In this document: positions 42,236 through 52,054 of the stretch, piece by piece
Layout: each line of letters opens with the position of its first letter
How positions within the stretch are numbered: position 1 is the first letter of the stretch
Assembly: GCF_000215975.1 (NCBI RefSeq)
Contig: NC_015682.1
Location: 1,550,001-1,614,000, forward strand
DNA length: 64,000 nucleotides
DNA from: Thermodesulfobacterium geofontis OPF15
Lineage (GTDB): Bacteria; Desulfobacterota; Thermodesulfobacteria; Thermodesulfobacteriales; Thermodesulfobacteriaceae
Direction of reading: 5' to 3'
Position numbers and translations under genes: made by a program
Notes under the pieces: model-generated
Told to the model about the DNA's origin: nothing
What the model saw: only the letters and a program-made list of their open reading frames with translations
The model's database searches: none

Positions 42236-44173
42236 ATGGGATTAACTCTTACTCATAAAATCCTTGAAAGTCATTTAGTATCTGGGAAACTTGCCCCGGG
42301 AGAAGAGATCGCTATAAAAATAGACCAAACATTAACTCAGGATGCAACAGGAACTATGGCTTATCTTGAATTTGAAGCTATAGGAATTAATAGAGTTAAA
42401 ACGGAACTTTCTGTTTCTTATGTAGATCATAATATTTTACAAACAGATTTTAAAAATGCAGATGACCATAGATTTCTTTTAAGTATTGCTAAAAGATATG
42501 GAATATGGTTTTCCAAACCAGGAAATGGCATATGTCACCAGGTTCATTTAGAAAGATTTGCAAAGCCTGGAAAAACACTTCTTGGCTCTGATAGTCATAC
42601 TCCTACTGCTGGCGGATGCGGGATGATTGCTATAGGCGCAGGTGGGCTTGATGTAGCTATGGCTATGGCAGAATATCCTTTCTATTTAAAAATGCCTAAA
42701 ATTGTAGGAGTTTATTTATATGGAAAACTTCAGCCCTGGGTTTCTGCAAGAGATGTAGCTCTTTATTTACTTTCTAAGCTTACAGTAAAAGGTGGAAGAA
42801 ATAAAATTTTAGAATATTTTGGTCCAGGGATTAAAACTCTTACTGTTCCTGAAAGAGCAACTATATGTAATCTTGGAACTGAAACCGGGGCAACAACAAG
42901 TATCTTTCCCTCTGATGAATTAACTTTTTTTTGGTTAAAAGCCCAAAATAGAGAAGAAGATTATATAGAACTTAAACCTGATGAAGATGCTCAATATGAT
43001 GAAATTATTGAAATTGATCTTTCAAAAATTGAACCTCTCTGTGCCTGTCCCTCCTCTCCTGATAATGTTAAAAAAGTTGCTGAAGAAGCTGGAAAACCGG
43101 TAGCTCAAGTAATTATAGGCTCTTGTGCTAATTCATCTTTAAAAGATCTTCTAATAGTTTCAAAAATCCTTGAAAATCATAAGGTTCATCCAGATGTTTC
43201 TTTTGAAATTAACCCAGGTTCTATTCAGGTTTTAGAAAATTTAGTAGCCCTTTCTGCATTTAAAAACCTTTTAAAAGCTGGTGCTCGTATTCATCAATGT
43301 GGATGCCTTGGATGTATAGGAATGGGACAAGCTCCTCCTACTAATTCTATTTCCTTAAGAACTTTTACCAGAAATTTCCCAGGAAGATCAGGAACCTCAC
43401 CTGACTTTATATATCTTGTTTCTCCCGAAACAGCCACTGCATCAGCTATAAGAGGAGTAATAACTGATCCGAGAGAATTAGGAGATTATCCTGAAATTAT
43501 AATCCCGGAAAAATTTATTATAAATGATTCAATGCTTATTCCACCTTTACCAGAAGAGGAAGCTCAAAAAGTAGAAATTATAAGAGGACCTAATATTGTT
43601 CCCCTCCCACCCTTTGATCCACTTCCTGAAAACTTAGAAGGGATTTTTCTTTTAAAAGTGGGAGATAATATTACTACCGATCATATAATGCCTGCAGGTG
43701 CTCAGATTTTACCTTTAAGAAGTAATCTTCCTGCTATAAGTGAATATGTATATAAAAACTTAGATCCTGAATTTTCTAAAAAAGCTTTAGAAATAAAAAA
43801 TAAAGGTTTAACTATAGGAATTGTAGGTGGAGAAAATTACGGACAAGGTTCTTCAAGAGAACATGCAGCTCTTGCCCCAAGATATTTAGGGGTAAGAATA
43901 AAACTTGCTAAAAGTTTTGCAAGAATTCATAGAAGTAATCTTATAAATTTTGGCATACTCCCTCTTGTTTTTGAAAAAAAAGAAGATTATAACCAAATTG
44001 AACAGGGAGATGTTTTCTTTATAAAAGATATTAGGAAGGCTCTTTTAGAAGGAGAAAAAAAGATAAAAATAATTATTAAAGGTAAAGGAGAAATATCAGT
44101 AATTTTAGATCTAAGTGAAAGAGAGAGAAATTCTGTTCTTGCAGGATCTCTTTTAAATTTAGCAAAAAAATAA
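42236..44173 (+). CDS. acn: Aconitate hydratase, Aquifex type
   Basis: This isomerises citrate and isocitrate via cis-aconitate with a [4Fe-4S] cluster. At 645 residues it is shorter than AcnA/AcnB and fits the putative Aquifex-type group. The cluster ligands are C297 (IIGSCANSSL) and C357/C360 (HQCGCLGCIGMGQAPPTNS). LLGSDSHTPTAGGCGMIAIG is near residue 116. The C-terminal swivel domain has GDNITTDHIMPAGAQILPLR and ENYGQGSSREHAALAPRYLG. A GGAGG site precedes the ATG. It should act directly after the citrate synthase candidate at 15.4 kb. Confidence 0.95.
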   Translation: MGLTLTHKILESHLVSGKLAPGEEIAIKIDQTLTQDATGTMAYLEFEAIGINRVKTELSVSYVDHNILQTDFKNADDHRFLLSIAKRYGIWFSKPGNGICHQVHLERFAKPGKTLLGSDSHTPTAGGCGMIAIGAGGLDVAMAMAEYPFYLKMPKIVGVYLYGKLQPWVSARDVALYLLSKLTVKGGRNKILEYFGPGIKTLTVPERATICNLGTETGATTSIFPSDELTFFWLKAQNREEDYIELKPDEDAQYDEIIEIDLSKIEPLCACPSSPDNVKKVAEEAGKPVAQVIIGSCANSSLKDLLIVSKILENHKVHPDVSFEINPGSIQVLENLVALSAFKNLLKAGARIHQCGCLGCIGMGQAPPTNSISLRTFTRNFPGRSGTSPDFIYLVSPETATASAIRGVITDPRELGDYPEIIIPEKFIINDSMLIPPLPEEEAQKVEIIRGPNIVPLPPFDPLPENLEGIFLLKVGDNITTDHIMPAGAQILPLRSNLPAISEYVYKNLDPEFSKKALEIKNKGLTIGIVGGENYGQGSSREHAALAPRYLGVRIKLAKSFARIHRSNLINFGILPLVFEKKEDYNQIEQGDVFFIKDIRKALLEGEKKIKIIIKGKGEISVILDLSERERNSVLAGSLLNLAKK

Positions 44174-44186
44174 AAGGATTTTTGAA

Positions 44187-45048
44187 ATGAAAATAATTAC
44201 TTTTTTTTTTATTTTTAATTCTTTTGATCAAACCCTTTAAAACTTATGCTGATTCTACTTTTCTTGCCCCTTTTATAGAGAATCTAAAAATAAAAGTTAA
44301 GGAGGATTTGAAAAACAAAGTTCCTGAGGAGTATATAGAAAGCATTTTTTCTTCTCCTCAATTAACTTATCTTCCCGATATAATGATAAAAAGTTTAACT
44401 TGGAAAGAGACAGAACTTCCCTACTCTCAATTTTTAGAAAATGAAAGGATTGAGAGAGCTAAAGCTTTTATAGAAGAAAACAAAACCCTTTTAGAAGATA
44501 TAGAATTTGTATTTGGTGTAGAAAAAGAAGTGATAGTTGCCATTTTTCTTGTAGAAACTGATCTTGGCAAAAAAACAGGAAAATTTCCTGTAATAAATGT
44601 ATTTTATAGTTTAGCTCTCTCTGGAGAAAAGGAACTTTTTGAAAAATTTATTAATGGTTCGGAAATTTCTCTTAATGATGAAAATATTAAAAAAAGATTA
44701 GAAAAGAGAAGTAATTGGGGATATAAAGAACTTCTTTATTTTATAGAAATAGCCTATTTAAATAATTGGGATCCCTTTTCTATAAAAGGTTCTATTTTTG
44801 GAGCCTTTGGTTTTCCTCAATTTGTTCCTAAAAGTTATTTAATTTATGGTTACGATTGGGATAAAGATGGAAAGATTGATTTATATAGTATTCCTGATGC
44901 CTTGGCAAGTATAGCTAATTATCTCAAAAAAGAAGGATATAAAAAAGAAGAAAGTTTAGAGTATAAAAAGAAAATAATAATGAAGTATAATATAAGCGAA
45001 CCCTATGCAAATACAGTTTTAGCTATAGCAGAAAAACTTAAAAATTAA
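44187..45048 (+). CDS. MltB-like lytic transglycosylase; signal peptide out of frame by one base
   Basis: This is a periplasmic murein lytic enzyme of the MltB (SLT_2/GH103) family. The body, open from a TTG at 44224, shows the catalytic Glu in FLVETDLGKKTG, then INVFYSLALSGE, GSIFGAFGFPQFVPKSYLIY and DGKIDLYSIPDALASIANYL. From the TTG it would lack an export signal. An ATG at 44187 with AAAGGA 8 bases upstream encodes MKIIT and then runs into ten T. With nine T the reading becomes MKIITFFLFLILLIKPFKTY-ADS, a textbook signal peptide joined to the enzyme. A sequencing error, a phase-variable tract or polymerase slippage would each explain this. Confidence 0.85.
44201..44210 (+). repeat. T10 homopolymer inside the signal-peptide region of the lytic transglycosylase
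   Basis: There are ten consecutive T, the fifth to eighth codons after the ATG at 44187. As given, the ATG frame ends at a TAA at 44238-44240. Removing one T (or adding two) restores one continuous frame. Confidence 0.9.
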
Positions 45049-45169
45049 GTAATAATGCTCTTTTTAAAAAAGATTAGCAAGAGGTGTTTTATTAATCGGG
45101 CTTTCTCAAACAAACTTTTAGAGATTGGATTCTTTTAAAATAAATAAAAAGAGGGTAAAATTAAAATCT

Positions 45170-45412
45170 ATGAACACATTAAAAATTAAATGGCAAAGGC
45201 TTTTAATTAATGGAAAAACATGTCCAAGATGTAAGTTAACTGAGGAAGAACTTGAAAAGGATATTTCTATCCTTAAGCAATACCTTAACCCTTTAGGGAT
45301 AGAAATAATTTGTAGAACTATTAAAGTAGGAAATAGGGTTTACGAAACAATTCCTGCTGAGTTAATAGTTAAAGCTGGACTTCTTGCAGCTTTACAATTG
45401 ATAAAAAAATGA
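45170..45412 (+). CDS. DUF2703-type small protein
   Basis: This 80-residue protein starts at the ATG at 45170, with GAGGG 14 bases upstream; a TTG at 45125 would add 15 basic residues. [20 protein letters not shown] with a CxxC motif and the following LNPLGIEI match DUF2703, a family of thioredoxin-like small proteins of unknown function. The CxxC could bind zinc or act in redox chemistry. The 3' end overlaps pyrG by 4 bases. The 121 bases before the gene hold no other feature I can support. Confidence 0.75.
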   Translation: MNTLKIKWQRLLINGKTCPRCKLTEEELEKDISILKQYLNPLGIEIICRTIKVGNRVYETIPAELIVKAGLLAALQLIKK

Positions 45413-47091
45413 GATCTCCAAGGAATATTAGAAAACTTCATACTAAATTTATTTTTATTACTGGAGGAGTTTTATCTTCTTTAGGAAAGGGATTAGCAGC
45501 TGCATCTATAGGTGCCTTACTTGAGGCTCGTGGGCTAAGAGTTACCCTTCAAAAACTTGATCCTTATATAAATGTAGATCCAGGAACTATGAATCCTTTC
45601 CAACATGGAGAAGTATATGTAACAGAAGATGGAGCAGAAACAGATCTTGATCTGGGACATTATGAAAGATTTACCTCAGCACAAATGGGTGTTAAAAACA
45701 ATTATACTTCTGGGAAAATTTACTATTCAGTTATTAAAAAAGAAAGGAAAGGAATATATTTAGGAGGAACTGTCCAAATTATTCCTCATGTGACAGATGA
45801 AATAAAAGCTTGTATTCTTGATCTTGCAAGTCCTCAAATTGACGTAGCCATAGTAGAAATAGGTGGAACTGTAGGAGATATTGAAAGCCTTCCTTTTTTA
45901 GAAGCCATAAGACAACTTGGATATGAATTAGGGAAAGAAAACGCTTTATATATTCATCTTACCTATGTTCCTTATATCAAAACTGCAGGAGAACTTAAAA
46001 CTAAACCGACACAACATAGTGTAAAAGAATTAAGAGCTATCGGAATTCAGCCTGATATAATTCTTTGTAGAACTGATAGATTCTTACCTCCTGAGATAAA
46101 GAAAAAAATTGCTCTTTTTTGTAATGTAGAAGAAGATGCTGTAATAACAGCAAAAGATGTAGATTGTATTTATGAAATACCTCTTATTTTCCATAAAGAA
46201 GGACTTGATGACAAAATTATAGAATATTTAAATATGTGGACAAGAGAACCAGATTTACATGTATGGGAAGAAATAGTTAAAACTTATAAAAATCCAGAAG
46301 ACGAAGTTACCATCGGAATTGTAGGAAAATATGTAAGTCTTAAAGACTCTTATAAGTCTTTAAATGAAGCTCTCATTCATGGGGGTCTGGCAAATAAATT
46401 AAGGGTAAATTTAAAATTTATAAATGCAGATGAATTAACTCCAGAAAATATAGAGACTTATTTAGGAGATGTAGATGGAATTCTTGTTCCTGGTGGTTTT
46501 GGTATAAGGGGTATAGAAGGAAAAATCCTTGCTATAAACTATGCAAGAATTAAAAAGATACCTTTTTTAGGAATATGTTTAGGAATGCAACTTGCTGTAA
46601 TTGAATTTGCTAGAAATGTTCTTGGATGGAAAGAAGCTCATTCTACAGAATTTGATAAAAATACACCTTATCCAGTAATTTATTTAATGAAGGAATGGTA
46701 TGATTATAGAACTGGTCGCATAGAAAAGAGAGAGGAAGGATGTGATCTTGGAGGAACTATGCGTTTAGGAGCTTACCCATGTGTTATTAAGCCAGGATCT
46801 AAGGTATGGGAAGCCTACCAAAAAGAGGAAGTATTTGAAAGACATAGACATCGTTACGAATTTAATAATGCTTATAGAGAAGCTATAGAAAAAGCTGGAT
46901 TAAAAGTTGTGGGATGTTCTCCAAATGGAGAATTAGTAGAAATAGTAGAACTGGAAGATCATCCCTGGTTTGTGGGGGTTCAATTTCACCCTGAATTTAA
47001 ATCTAAACCAACCAACCCTCATCCCCTTTTTAAATCCTTTATTAAATTTTCTTATCAAAATAAGCTTAGTCGTGGAGTAAAAAAGGTTTGA
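45409..47091 (+). CDS. pyrG: CTP synthase
   Basis: This makes CTP from UTP with glutamine nitrogen. At 560 residues it is slightly longer than the usual 535-545, with an extra basic N-terminus ([13 protein letters not shown]). The synthetase domain has [40 protein letters not shown] and [12 protein letters not shown]. The glutaminase domain has the nucleophile in [15 protein letters not shown] and the catalytic pair in [10 protein letters not shown]. It overlaps the DUF2703 gene and the PHP gene by 4 bases each. Confidence 0.98.
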   Translation: MRSPRNIRKLHTKFIFITGGVLSSLGKGLAAASIGALLEARGLRVTLQKLDPYINVDPGTMNPFQHGEVYVTEDGAETDLDLGHYERFTSAQMGVKNNYTSGKIYYSVIKKERKGIYLGGTVQIIPHVTDEIKACILDLASPQIDVAIVEIGGTVGDIESLPFLEAIRQLGYELGKENALYIHLTYVPYIKTAGELKTKPTQHSVKELRAIGIQPDIILCRTDRFLPPEIKKKIALFCNVEEDAVITAKDVDCIYEIPLIFHKEGLDDKIIEYLNMWTREPDLHVWEEIVKTYKNPEDEVTIGIVGKYVSLKDSYKSLNEALIHGGLANKLRVNLKFINADELTPENIETYLGDVDGILVPGGFGIRGIEGKILAINYARIKKIPFLGICLGMQLAVIEFARNVLGWKEAHSTEFDKNTPYPVIYLMKEWYDYRTGRIEKREEGCDLGGTMRLGAYPCVIKPGSKVWEAYQKEEVFERHRHRYEFNNAYREAIEKAGLKVVGCSPNGELVEIVELEDHPWFVGVQFHPEFKSKPTNPHPLFKSFIKFSYQNKLSRGVKKV

Positions 47092-47930
47092 TAGATCTTC
47101 ATACCCACTCAACAGCTTCAGATGGAACCTTTTCTCCTGAGGAATTAGTTTACCTTGCTAAAAAAGAAAAATTACAAGCCCTTGCTCTTACTGATCATGA
47201 TACAATAGATGGCTTAAAACCTGCTTATAATACCGCCAAGGATTTAGGTCTTCCTTTTTTATGTGGAGTAGAAATAAGTATTAAATTTGAAGGACCTGGA
47301 CATTTTCATCTTTTAGGATATTTTTTAGAGCCTGAAATCCCAAAAATAAATGACACTCTTTTAAAACTCAAAAAAGCTCGAGAAGAAAGAAATAAAAAAA
47401 TGATTGAAAAATTAAATAATCTCGGCATAAAGATAACTTTAGAAGAGTTAAAAGAAATTGCCCAGGGAGAAATAGGAAGACCTCACATAGCAAATCTTTT
47501 AGTTAAAAAAGGTTTTGTTAAGTCTTTTGAAGAGGCTTTTCAAAAATATTTAAAAAAAGGAGCTCTTGCTTATGTACCTAAAGCACTTCTTTTACCTGAA
47601 GAAGGTATCAAATTAATTCTTGAGGCAAAAGGAATTCCTGTTCTTGCTCACCCTATAACTTTAAAATTAAATCTTTTAGAATTAAAAGAATATATTAAAT
47701 TACTTAAAAATTTTGGATTAATGGGAATAGAAGTGTTTTACCCTGAACATACAGCAGATTTTACTAAATTTTTAATTGAATGTGCTAAGGAATTAGGATT
47801 GTTATTAACTGGAGGAAGTGATTTTCACGGAGAAAATAAGCCTGATATAAAATTAGGAAAGGGCTTAAACAATCTAAATGTACCCTTTGAATGCTATAAA
47901 AATTTAGAAAAAGCACTGAAAAATCTCTAA
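47088..47930 (+). CDS. PHP-domain phosphoesterase (YciV/RNase AM-like)
   Basis: This 280-residue metal-dependent phosphoesterase begins at a TTG that overlaps the pyrG stop by 4 bases. The PHP motifs are [15 protein letters not shown] (D3, H5, H7), [23 protein letters not shown] and the C-terminal [11 protein letters not shown]. An inserted helical region of about 75 residues after HFHLLGYF is normal in this group. Known members act on nucleoside 3',5'-bisphosphates or on RNA 5' ends; the substrate here is not known. Confidence 0.9.
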   Translation: MIDLHTHSTASDGTFSPEELVYLAKKEKLQALALTDHDTIDGLKPAYNTAKDLGLPFLCGVEISIKFEGPGHFHLLGYFLEPEIPKINDTLLKLKKAREERNKKMIEKLNNLGIKITLEELKEIAQGEIGRPHIANLLVKKGFVKSFEEAFQKYLKKGALAYVPKALLLPEEGIKLILEAKGIPVLAHPITLKLNLLELKEYIKLLKNFGLMGIEVFYPEHTADFTKFLIECAKELGLLLTGGSDFHGENKPDIKLGKGLNNLNVPFECYKNLEKALKNL

Positions 47931-47933
47931 TTT

Positions 47934-48848
47934 ATGAATAAAGAAAAGTTGATAGAAAAAATTTTAAAATTGAAGAAACAAAGAAAAGCCATTATTCTTG
48001 CTCATAATTATCAACCCCCTGAAATTCAAGATATAGCAGATTTAAGAGGAGATTCCTTAGAATTAAGTTTAAAAGCAAGTAAAACTGATGCAGAAATTAT
48101 AGTATTTTGTGGTGTATTTTTTATGGCAGAAACAGCAAAAATTGTTTCTCCTAAGAAAAAGGTGTTACTACCTGTTAAAGAAGTCCCCTGTGAAATGGCA
48201 GATATGATAACTCCTGAAGACGTAATAGCTTTAAAAAACAAATATCCTTCTGCTCCAATTGTAACCTATGTAAATTCTTATGCTGAAATAAAAGCTCTTA
48301 GCGATATTTGCTGTACCTCGGCTAATGCAGTAAAAGTAGTTGGCACATTAAAAGAAAAAACAGTAATTATGCTTCCAGATATGAATTTAGCTCAATACAC
48401 TCAGAGATTTTATCCAGATAAAAAAATTATTTATCATGAAGGTTTTTGCCCTTTCCATCATTTTTTAACTCCTGAAGAGGTAATAAAAGCTAAAGAGAAA
48501 CATCCTTCTGCTATATTTATAGCTCATCCTGAATGTCGTCCCGAAGTAATTGATCTTGCGGATTATGTAGCTTCAACCAGTGGAATGTTAAGGCTTGCTA
48601 AAGAACTTCCTTATAAGGAATTTATTATAGGAACAGAAGTTGGTCTTCTTTATCCTTTAAGTAAAGAAAATCCAGATAAAAAATTTTATCATCCTTCTCC
48701 AGAAAAGATGGTATGTCCTTCTATGAAAAAAATTTCTTTAGAAAATGTATTAAATGCTTTAGAAAACTTAGAGTTTGAAATAGATCTCCCAGAAGAAATT
48801 ATAAAAAATGCCTATTCTGCTGTTAAAAAAATGTTAGAAATTGTTTAA
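47934..48848 (+). CDS. nadA: Quinolinate synthase
   Basis: This condenses iminoaspartate with dihydroxyacetone phosphate to quinolinate for NAD. It has 304 residues and the [4Fe-4S] ligands C86, C172 and C261 (EVPCEMADM, EGFCPFHHF, KMVCPSMKK). ILAHNYQPPEIQDIADLRGD and FIAHPECRPEVIDLADYVAS are family signatures. The first ligand is in EVPCEMADM rather than the common NPxAxCPMAD context. It needs NadB, whose gene lies at the right edge of the window. It lies 3 bases after the PHP gene and has no clear ribosome binding site. Confidence 0.96.
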   Translation: MNKEKLIEKILKLKKQRKAIILAHNYQPPEIQDIADLRGDSLELSLKASKTDAEIIVFCGVFFMAETAKIVSPKKKVLLPVKEVPCEMADMITPEDVIALKNKYPSAPIVTYVNSYAEIKALSDICCTSANAVKVVGTLKEKTVIMLPDMNLAQYTQRFYPDKKIIYHEGFCPFHHFLTPEEVIKAKEKHPSAIFIAHPECRPEVIDLADYVASTSGMLRLAKELPYKEFIIGTEVGLLYPLSKENPDKKFYHPSPEKMVCPSMKKISLENVLNALENLEFEIDLPEEIIKNAYSAVKKMLEIV

Positions 48849-48860
48849 TTTAAATTACTC

Positions 48861-48889
48861 TTGACAAAAGAATTAAAATAGATTTTAAT
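48861..48889 (+). promoter_or_regulatory. Promoter of the zapB-zapA-6S RNA unit
   Basis: A perfect TTGACA (48861-48866) and TTTAAT (48884-48889) are separated by exactly 17 bases. This is one of the best sigma-70 matches in the window. The ZapB-like start is 40 bases downstream, behind a TGGAGG site. Confidence 0.7.
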
Positions 48890-48928
48890 ATTTTTAACAG
48901 AAAATTCTAACAATTTCTGGAGGTACAA

Positions 48929-49147
48929 ATGGATTTTCAAGATATTGCAGATTTAGAAGAAAAAATTGATGCGCTTCTTTCTTTGGTAGTTCAGTTAAAA
49001 AATGAAAAAGAAGCTTTGTTGACGAAATTAAAAGAGAAAGAACAAGAAAATATTAAACTTTTAGAAGAAATAAATAAGAGGGAGGAGGAAAGAAGGATAA
49101 TAAAAGAAAAGATAGGTAGTTTAATAGAAAAACTCTCCCAAATATAA
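48929..49147 (+). CDS. zapB: ZapB-like cell division coiled-coil protein
   Basis: This 72-residue protein is one continuous coiled coil from about residue 6 to the end (ADLEEKIDALLSLVVQLKNE), of the size and pattern of ZapB, which cross-links ZapA and the FtsZ ring. Coiled coils are poorly diagnostic by themselves; the adjacent zapA gene (6-base gap) makes the call good. The ATG is preceded by TGGAGGTACAA. Confidence 0.75.
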   Translation: MDFQDIADLEEKIDALLSLVVQLKNEKEALLTKLKEKEQENIKLLEEINKREEERRIIKEKIGSLIEKLSQI

Positions 49148-49153
49148 TTAAAA

Positions 49154-49477
49154 ATGCAAAAAGCTAAAGAAATAAGTTTTGAATTTTTAGGTCAAACCTT
49201 CCTTTTCCGGTCTCATGTTCCGGAAGAGGAAGTTAAAGAAGTTTTGGAATATTTAGAAGATAAAAAAAGGGAAGTAGAAAATTTTAAAAAGGTTCCTACT
49301 TTTAAATTAGCTGTTTGGCTTCTTTTACAAGTTGCACATGATTATATAAAAATTAAAAAAGAAAAAGAAGCTTTAGAAAGGTGTATTAAAACTCAACTTA
49401 ATAAAATGGGAGAGTTTTTAGAAAAAGAAAGGTTATCCTGGGGTGTCCGTGAGGATGAAGTTGACCTGCCAAGCTAA
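49154..49477 (+). CDS. zapA: Cell division protein ZapA
   Basis: This 107-residue FtsZ-ring stabiliser has an N-terminal globular domain, ISFEFLGQTFLFRSHVPEEE, which fits the ZapA beta-hairpin IxGxxYxIR type. A region that matches the usual LAVLAALNIAxEL helix comes next (KLAVWLLLQVAHDYIKIKKE), then a C-terminal coiled coil. The last 14 or so codons (from about 49436) also lie within the 5' strand of the 6S RNA closing stem, so the C-terminus WGVREDEVDLPS is encoded by structured RNA sequence. The order zapA-6S RNA is conserved in many bacteria. Confidence 0.85.
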   Translation: MQKAKEISFEFLGQTFLFRSHVPEEEVKEVLEYLEDKKREVENFKKVPTFKLAVWLLLQVAHDYIKIKKEKEALERCIKTQLNKMGEFLEKERLSWGVREDEVDLPS

Positions 49478-49613
49478 CACTGTTGAAATGAAGGGGCAAG
49501 GTGGTTCTGAGGCTCTTTTGCCTTTAAAAAGGCGTTTAGGGCTTATCAGACCCCACCCCAAAAGTATTTTCCACAGAGCTTTGAGCAGGAAGTCCTTACG
49601 GCACCCTGGGGTC
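49436..49613 (+). ncRNA. ssrS: 6S RNA
   Basis: This rod-shaped RNA of about 178 bases binds sigma-70 RNA polymerase as a promoter mimic. The closing stem pairs GGGGTGTCCGTGAGGA (49440-49455) with TCCTTACGGCACCCT (about 49593-49607), with one bulged C. An inner stem pairs GGTGG and TCTGA (49500-49510) with TCAGA and CCACC (49546-49558). An apical hairpin is GCCTTT/AAAAAGGC. TGTCCGTGAGG and ACGGCACC line up with the terminal stem of E. coli 6S. The location right after zapA is the classic 6S locus. Ends are estimated to within about 5 bases; a short T-rich tract follows. The rest of the gap to rny (to 49708) shows only the rny ribosome binding site. Confidence 0.85.
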
Positions 49614-49708
49614 TTTTAATTTCTAATAAATATCGTTTTTTATCCTCTTTCCTTCTCCCTCTAAAATTTAAACTTTTTAACTTTTAATTTATAAAGGGGG
49701 AATTAGGG

Positions 49709-51271
49709 ATGAATATCCTTTTGGGGATAATAATTGGATTTGTAATTGCTCTCTTTTTATTGGGGATTTATTTATATATTCAAAAAAAGAAAGAATTAGA
49801 AGCAAAAAAGACAGTAGAAAACCTTATTAAAGATGCTGAACAAAAAGCTAAAGAAATCTTAGAAAAAGCTGAAAAAGATGCTAAATTAAAACTTCAACAA
49901 GCAGAAATTGAAATAAAAGAAAAACTTTTAGCCCATAAGCACGCTTTAGAAAAAGAATTTGAAAAAAAAGTAAAAGAAGTCTCTTTAAAAGAGGAAAGGC
50001 TCCTTCATAAAGAAGAAACTCTTATCAAAAAAGAAGAAACTTTAGAAAGGAAATTAAAAGAAGTTGAAGATCTAAAAGCCCTTATTGAGGCTGAAAAAAA
50101 ACAAATTGATGAAATATTAAAGCAAACAAAAGAAGAATTAGAAAGAATTTCCGGACTTACAGAAAAGGAGGCTAAGGAATTACTTCTCAAAAAAATAGAA
50201 GAGGAATTAAAAGAGGAAAAAGCAAAACTTATTATGAAATACGAAAACGAAACTAAAGAAGAGGCTAAAAGAAAATCCCAAGAAATTTTAGCTTATGCCA
50301 TTTCAAAAGCTGCTGTGCTTTTTGTAACAGAAAAAACAGTCTCTGTCGTTCAACTTCCAAATGAAGAAATGAAAGGAAGAATAATTGGAAGAGAAGGAAG
50401 AAATATAAGAACTTTCGAAACTTTAACCGGCGTTGACCTTTTAATAGACGATACTCCTGAGGTTGTGGTTCTATCATGTTTAGATCCTTTAAGAAGAGAA
50501 ATCGCTCGTATTGCTTTAGAAAGACTTATAGCAGATGGAAGAATACATCCCTCAAGAATTGAAGAAGTTGTTAAACAGGTAGAAGAGGAAATGGAGCATC
50601 ATCTAATGGAGGTAGGAGAAAAGGCTTGTTTTGAATTGGGAATTTATGGACTCCATCCTGAACTCATTAAAATGATTGGAAAATTAAAATATAGAACAAG
50701 TTACAGTCAAAATGTTTTGCAACATTCAATTGAAACAGCCATAATTTGTGGAGCCTTAGCAAGTGAACTAGGAATGGATGCAAAAAAAGCAAGAAGAGCT
50801 GCACTACTTCATGATATAGGAAAAGCTTCTTCCTATGAAATGGAAGGTCCTCATGCATTAATAGGTGCTGAAATAGCAAGAAAATATGGAGAAGAGGAAG
50901 ATATTGTAAATGCAATAGCTTCTCATCATGAAGATATTCCCATTACGAGTTTATTAGGAATAATCTTGCAAATATCTGATGCTATATCTGGAGCAAGACC
51001 AGGAGCAAGAAGAGAGTTATTAGAAGCTTATATAAAAAGAATAAAAGAACTTGAAGCAATTGCTTCCTCTTTTGAGGGGGTAGAAAAAGCTTTTGCTATA
51101 CAAGCTGGAAGAGAAATAAGAGTTATAGTAGATGATAAAAAAATAAGTGATGAAGAAGCCTATATATTAGCCCGTGAAATTGCTCAAAAAATAGAAAAAG
51201 AATTGACCTATCCAGGAATTATAAGAGTAACTGTAATTAGAGAGACAAGAGCTATTGAATATGCCAAATAA
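49709..51271 (+). CDS. rny: Ribonuclease Y
   Basis: This is a membrane-anchored endoribonuclease that starts mRNA decay, 520 residues. There is one N-terminal membrane helix (about 3-24), then a long Lys/Glu coiled coil (about 28-190). The KH domain contains [20 protein letters not shown] (GxxG near 223-230). The HD domain has the catalytic pair H368-D369 in ALLHDIGKA and SHHEDIP. The ATG is preceded by AAAGGGGG. Its 3' end overlaps ymdB, the usual neighbour. Confidence 0.97.
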   Translation: MNILLGIIIGFVIALFLLGIYLYIQKKKELEAKKTVENLIKDAEQKAKEILEKAEKDAKLKLQQAEIEIKEKLLAHKHALEKEFEKKVKEVSLKEERLLHKEETLIKKEETLERKLKEVEDLKALIEAEKKQIDEILKQTKEELERISGLTEKEAKELLLKKIEEELKEEKAKLIMKYENETKEEAKRKSQEILAYAISKAAVLFVTEKTVSVVQLPNEEMKGRIIGREGRNIRTFETLTGVDLLIDDTPEVVVLSCLDPLRREIARIALERLIADGRIHPSRIEEVVKQVEEEMEHHLMEVGEKACFELGIYGLHPELIKMIGKLKYRTSYSQNVLQHSIETAIICGALASELGMDAKKARRAALLHDIGKASSYEMEGPHALIGAEIARKYGEEEDIVNAIASHHEDIPITSLLGIILQISDAISGARPGARRELLEAYIKRIKELEAIASSFEGVEKAFAIQAGREIRVIVDDKKISDEEAYILAREIAQKIEKELTYPGIIRVTVIRETRAIEYAK

Positions 51272-52052
51272 AGTAAAACTGCTATTTTTAGGAGATATAG
51301 TAGGTAATTCTGGAAGAAAAGCAGTAAAAATTTTTCTTCCAGAATTAGTTAAAAAATACAGTCCTAATTTTATTATAGCTAATGGTGAAAATGCAGCAGG
51401 TGGATATGGATTAACAGAAAAAGTTGCTGAGGAACTTTTTTCTTATGGAATTGATGTCCTTACTTCAGGAAATCATATTTGGAAAAAAGAATTTTTCCCC
51501 TATTTACAAAAAACAGAAAGAGTTTTAAGACCAGCAAATTATGGAGAAAATGCTCCTGGTAAGGGTTGGACTATTTATACTAAAGAAAATATTAAACTTG
51601 GAGTAATAAATTTAGAAGGTAGAATCTTTATGAGACCCTTAGAAAATCCTTTCACTGTAGGTAAATTTCTTGTTCAGGAAATAAAAAAGGAAACTCCCTT
51701 TATAATAATTGATTTTCATGCAGAAGCAACCTCAGAAAAACTTGGGTTGGGATATTTTTTAGATGGTCTTGTTTCAGCAGTAATAGGTACCCATACACAT
51801 GTGCAAACTTCAGATGAAAGAATTATGCCTAAGGGAACAGGTTATATCACTGATGTGGGAATGTGTGGCGCTGTAGAAAGCATTATAGGAATGAAAATAA
51901 ATCAAGCCTTAGAAATGTATCTTACTATGGTTCCAAGAAAATTGGAAGTAGAAAAAAGTGAAAAGGTAAAGGTGGAAGGAATTTATCTGGAATTTAATAA
52001 AGAGGGTTATACAACTTATATAGAAAGATTTAGATTGATTAACGAACCTTAA
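51261..52052 (+). CDS. ymdB: YmdB-family metallophosphoesterase
   Basis: This 263-residue dimetal phosphodiesterase comes from the ATG at 51261 (a TTG two codons earlier is also in frame). The metal motifs are [46 protein letters not shown] and [14 protein letters not shown]. In Bacillus, YmdB hydrolyses 2',3'-cAMP and affects biofilm choice; the role in this organism is unknown. It overlaps rny by 11 bases. Its stop lies 2 bases before the convergent def stop. Confidence 0.93.
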   Translation: MPNKVKLLFLGDIVGNSGRKAVKIFLPELVKKYSPNFIIANGENAAGGYGLTEKVAEELFSYGIDVLTSGNHIWKKEFFPYLQKTERVLRPANYGENAPGKGWTIYTKENIKLGVINLEGRIFMRPLENPFTVGKFLVQEIKKETPFIIIDFHAEATSEKLGLGYFLDGLVSAVIGTHTHVQTSDERIMPKGTGYITDVGMCGAVESIIGMKINQALEMYLTMVPRKLEVEKSEKVKVEGIYLEFNKEGYTTYIERFRLINEP

Positions 52053-52054
52053 AA

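Noticed and set aside
49436-49613. Signal recognition particle RNA or tmRNA as alternative for the structured RNA
   Set aside because: The SRP tetraloop and asymmetric-loop sequence (GGAAGCA type) and a tRNA-like end are both missing; the rod shape and zapA neighbour fit 6S.
50005-50915. Minus-strand open frames inside rny
   Set aside because: Leu/Phe/Ser-rich products are the complement of the Lys/Glu coiled coil and HD domain of RNase Y.
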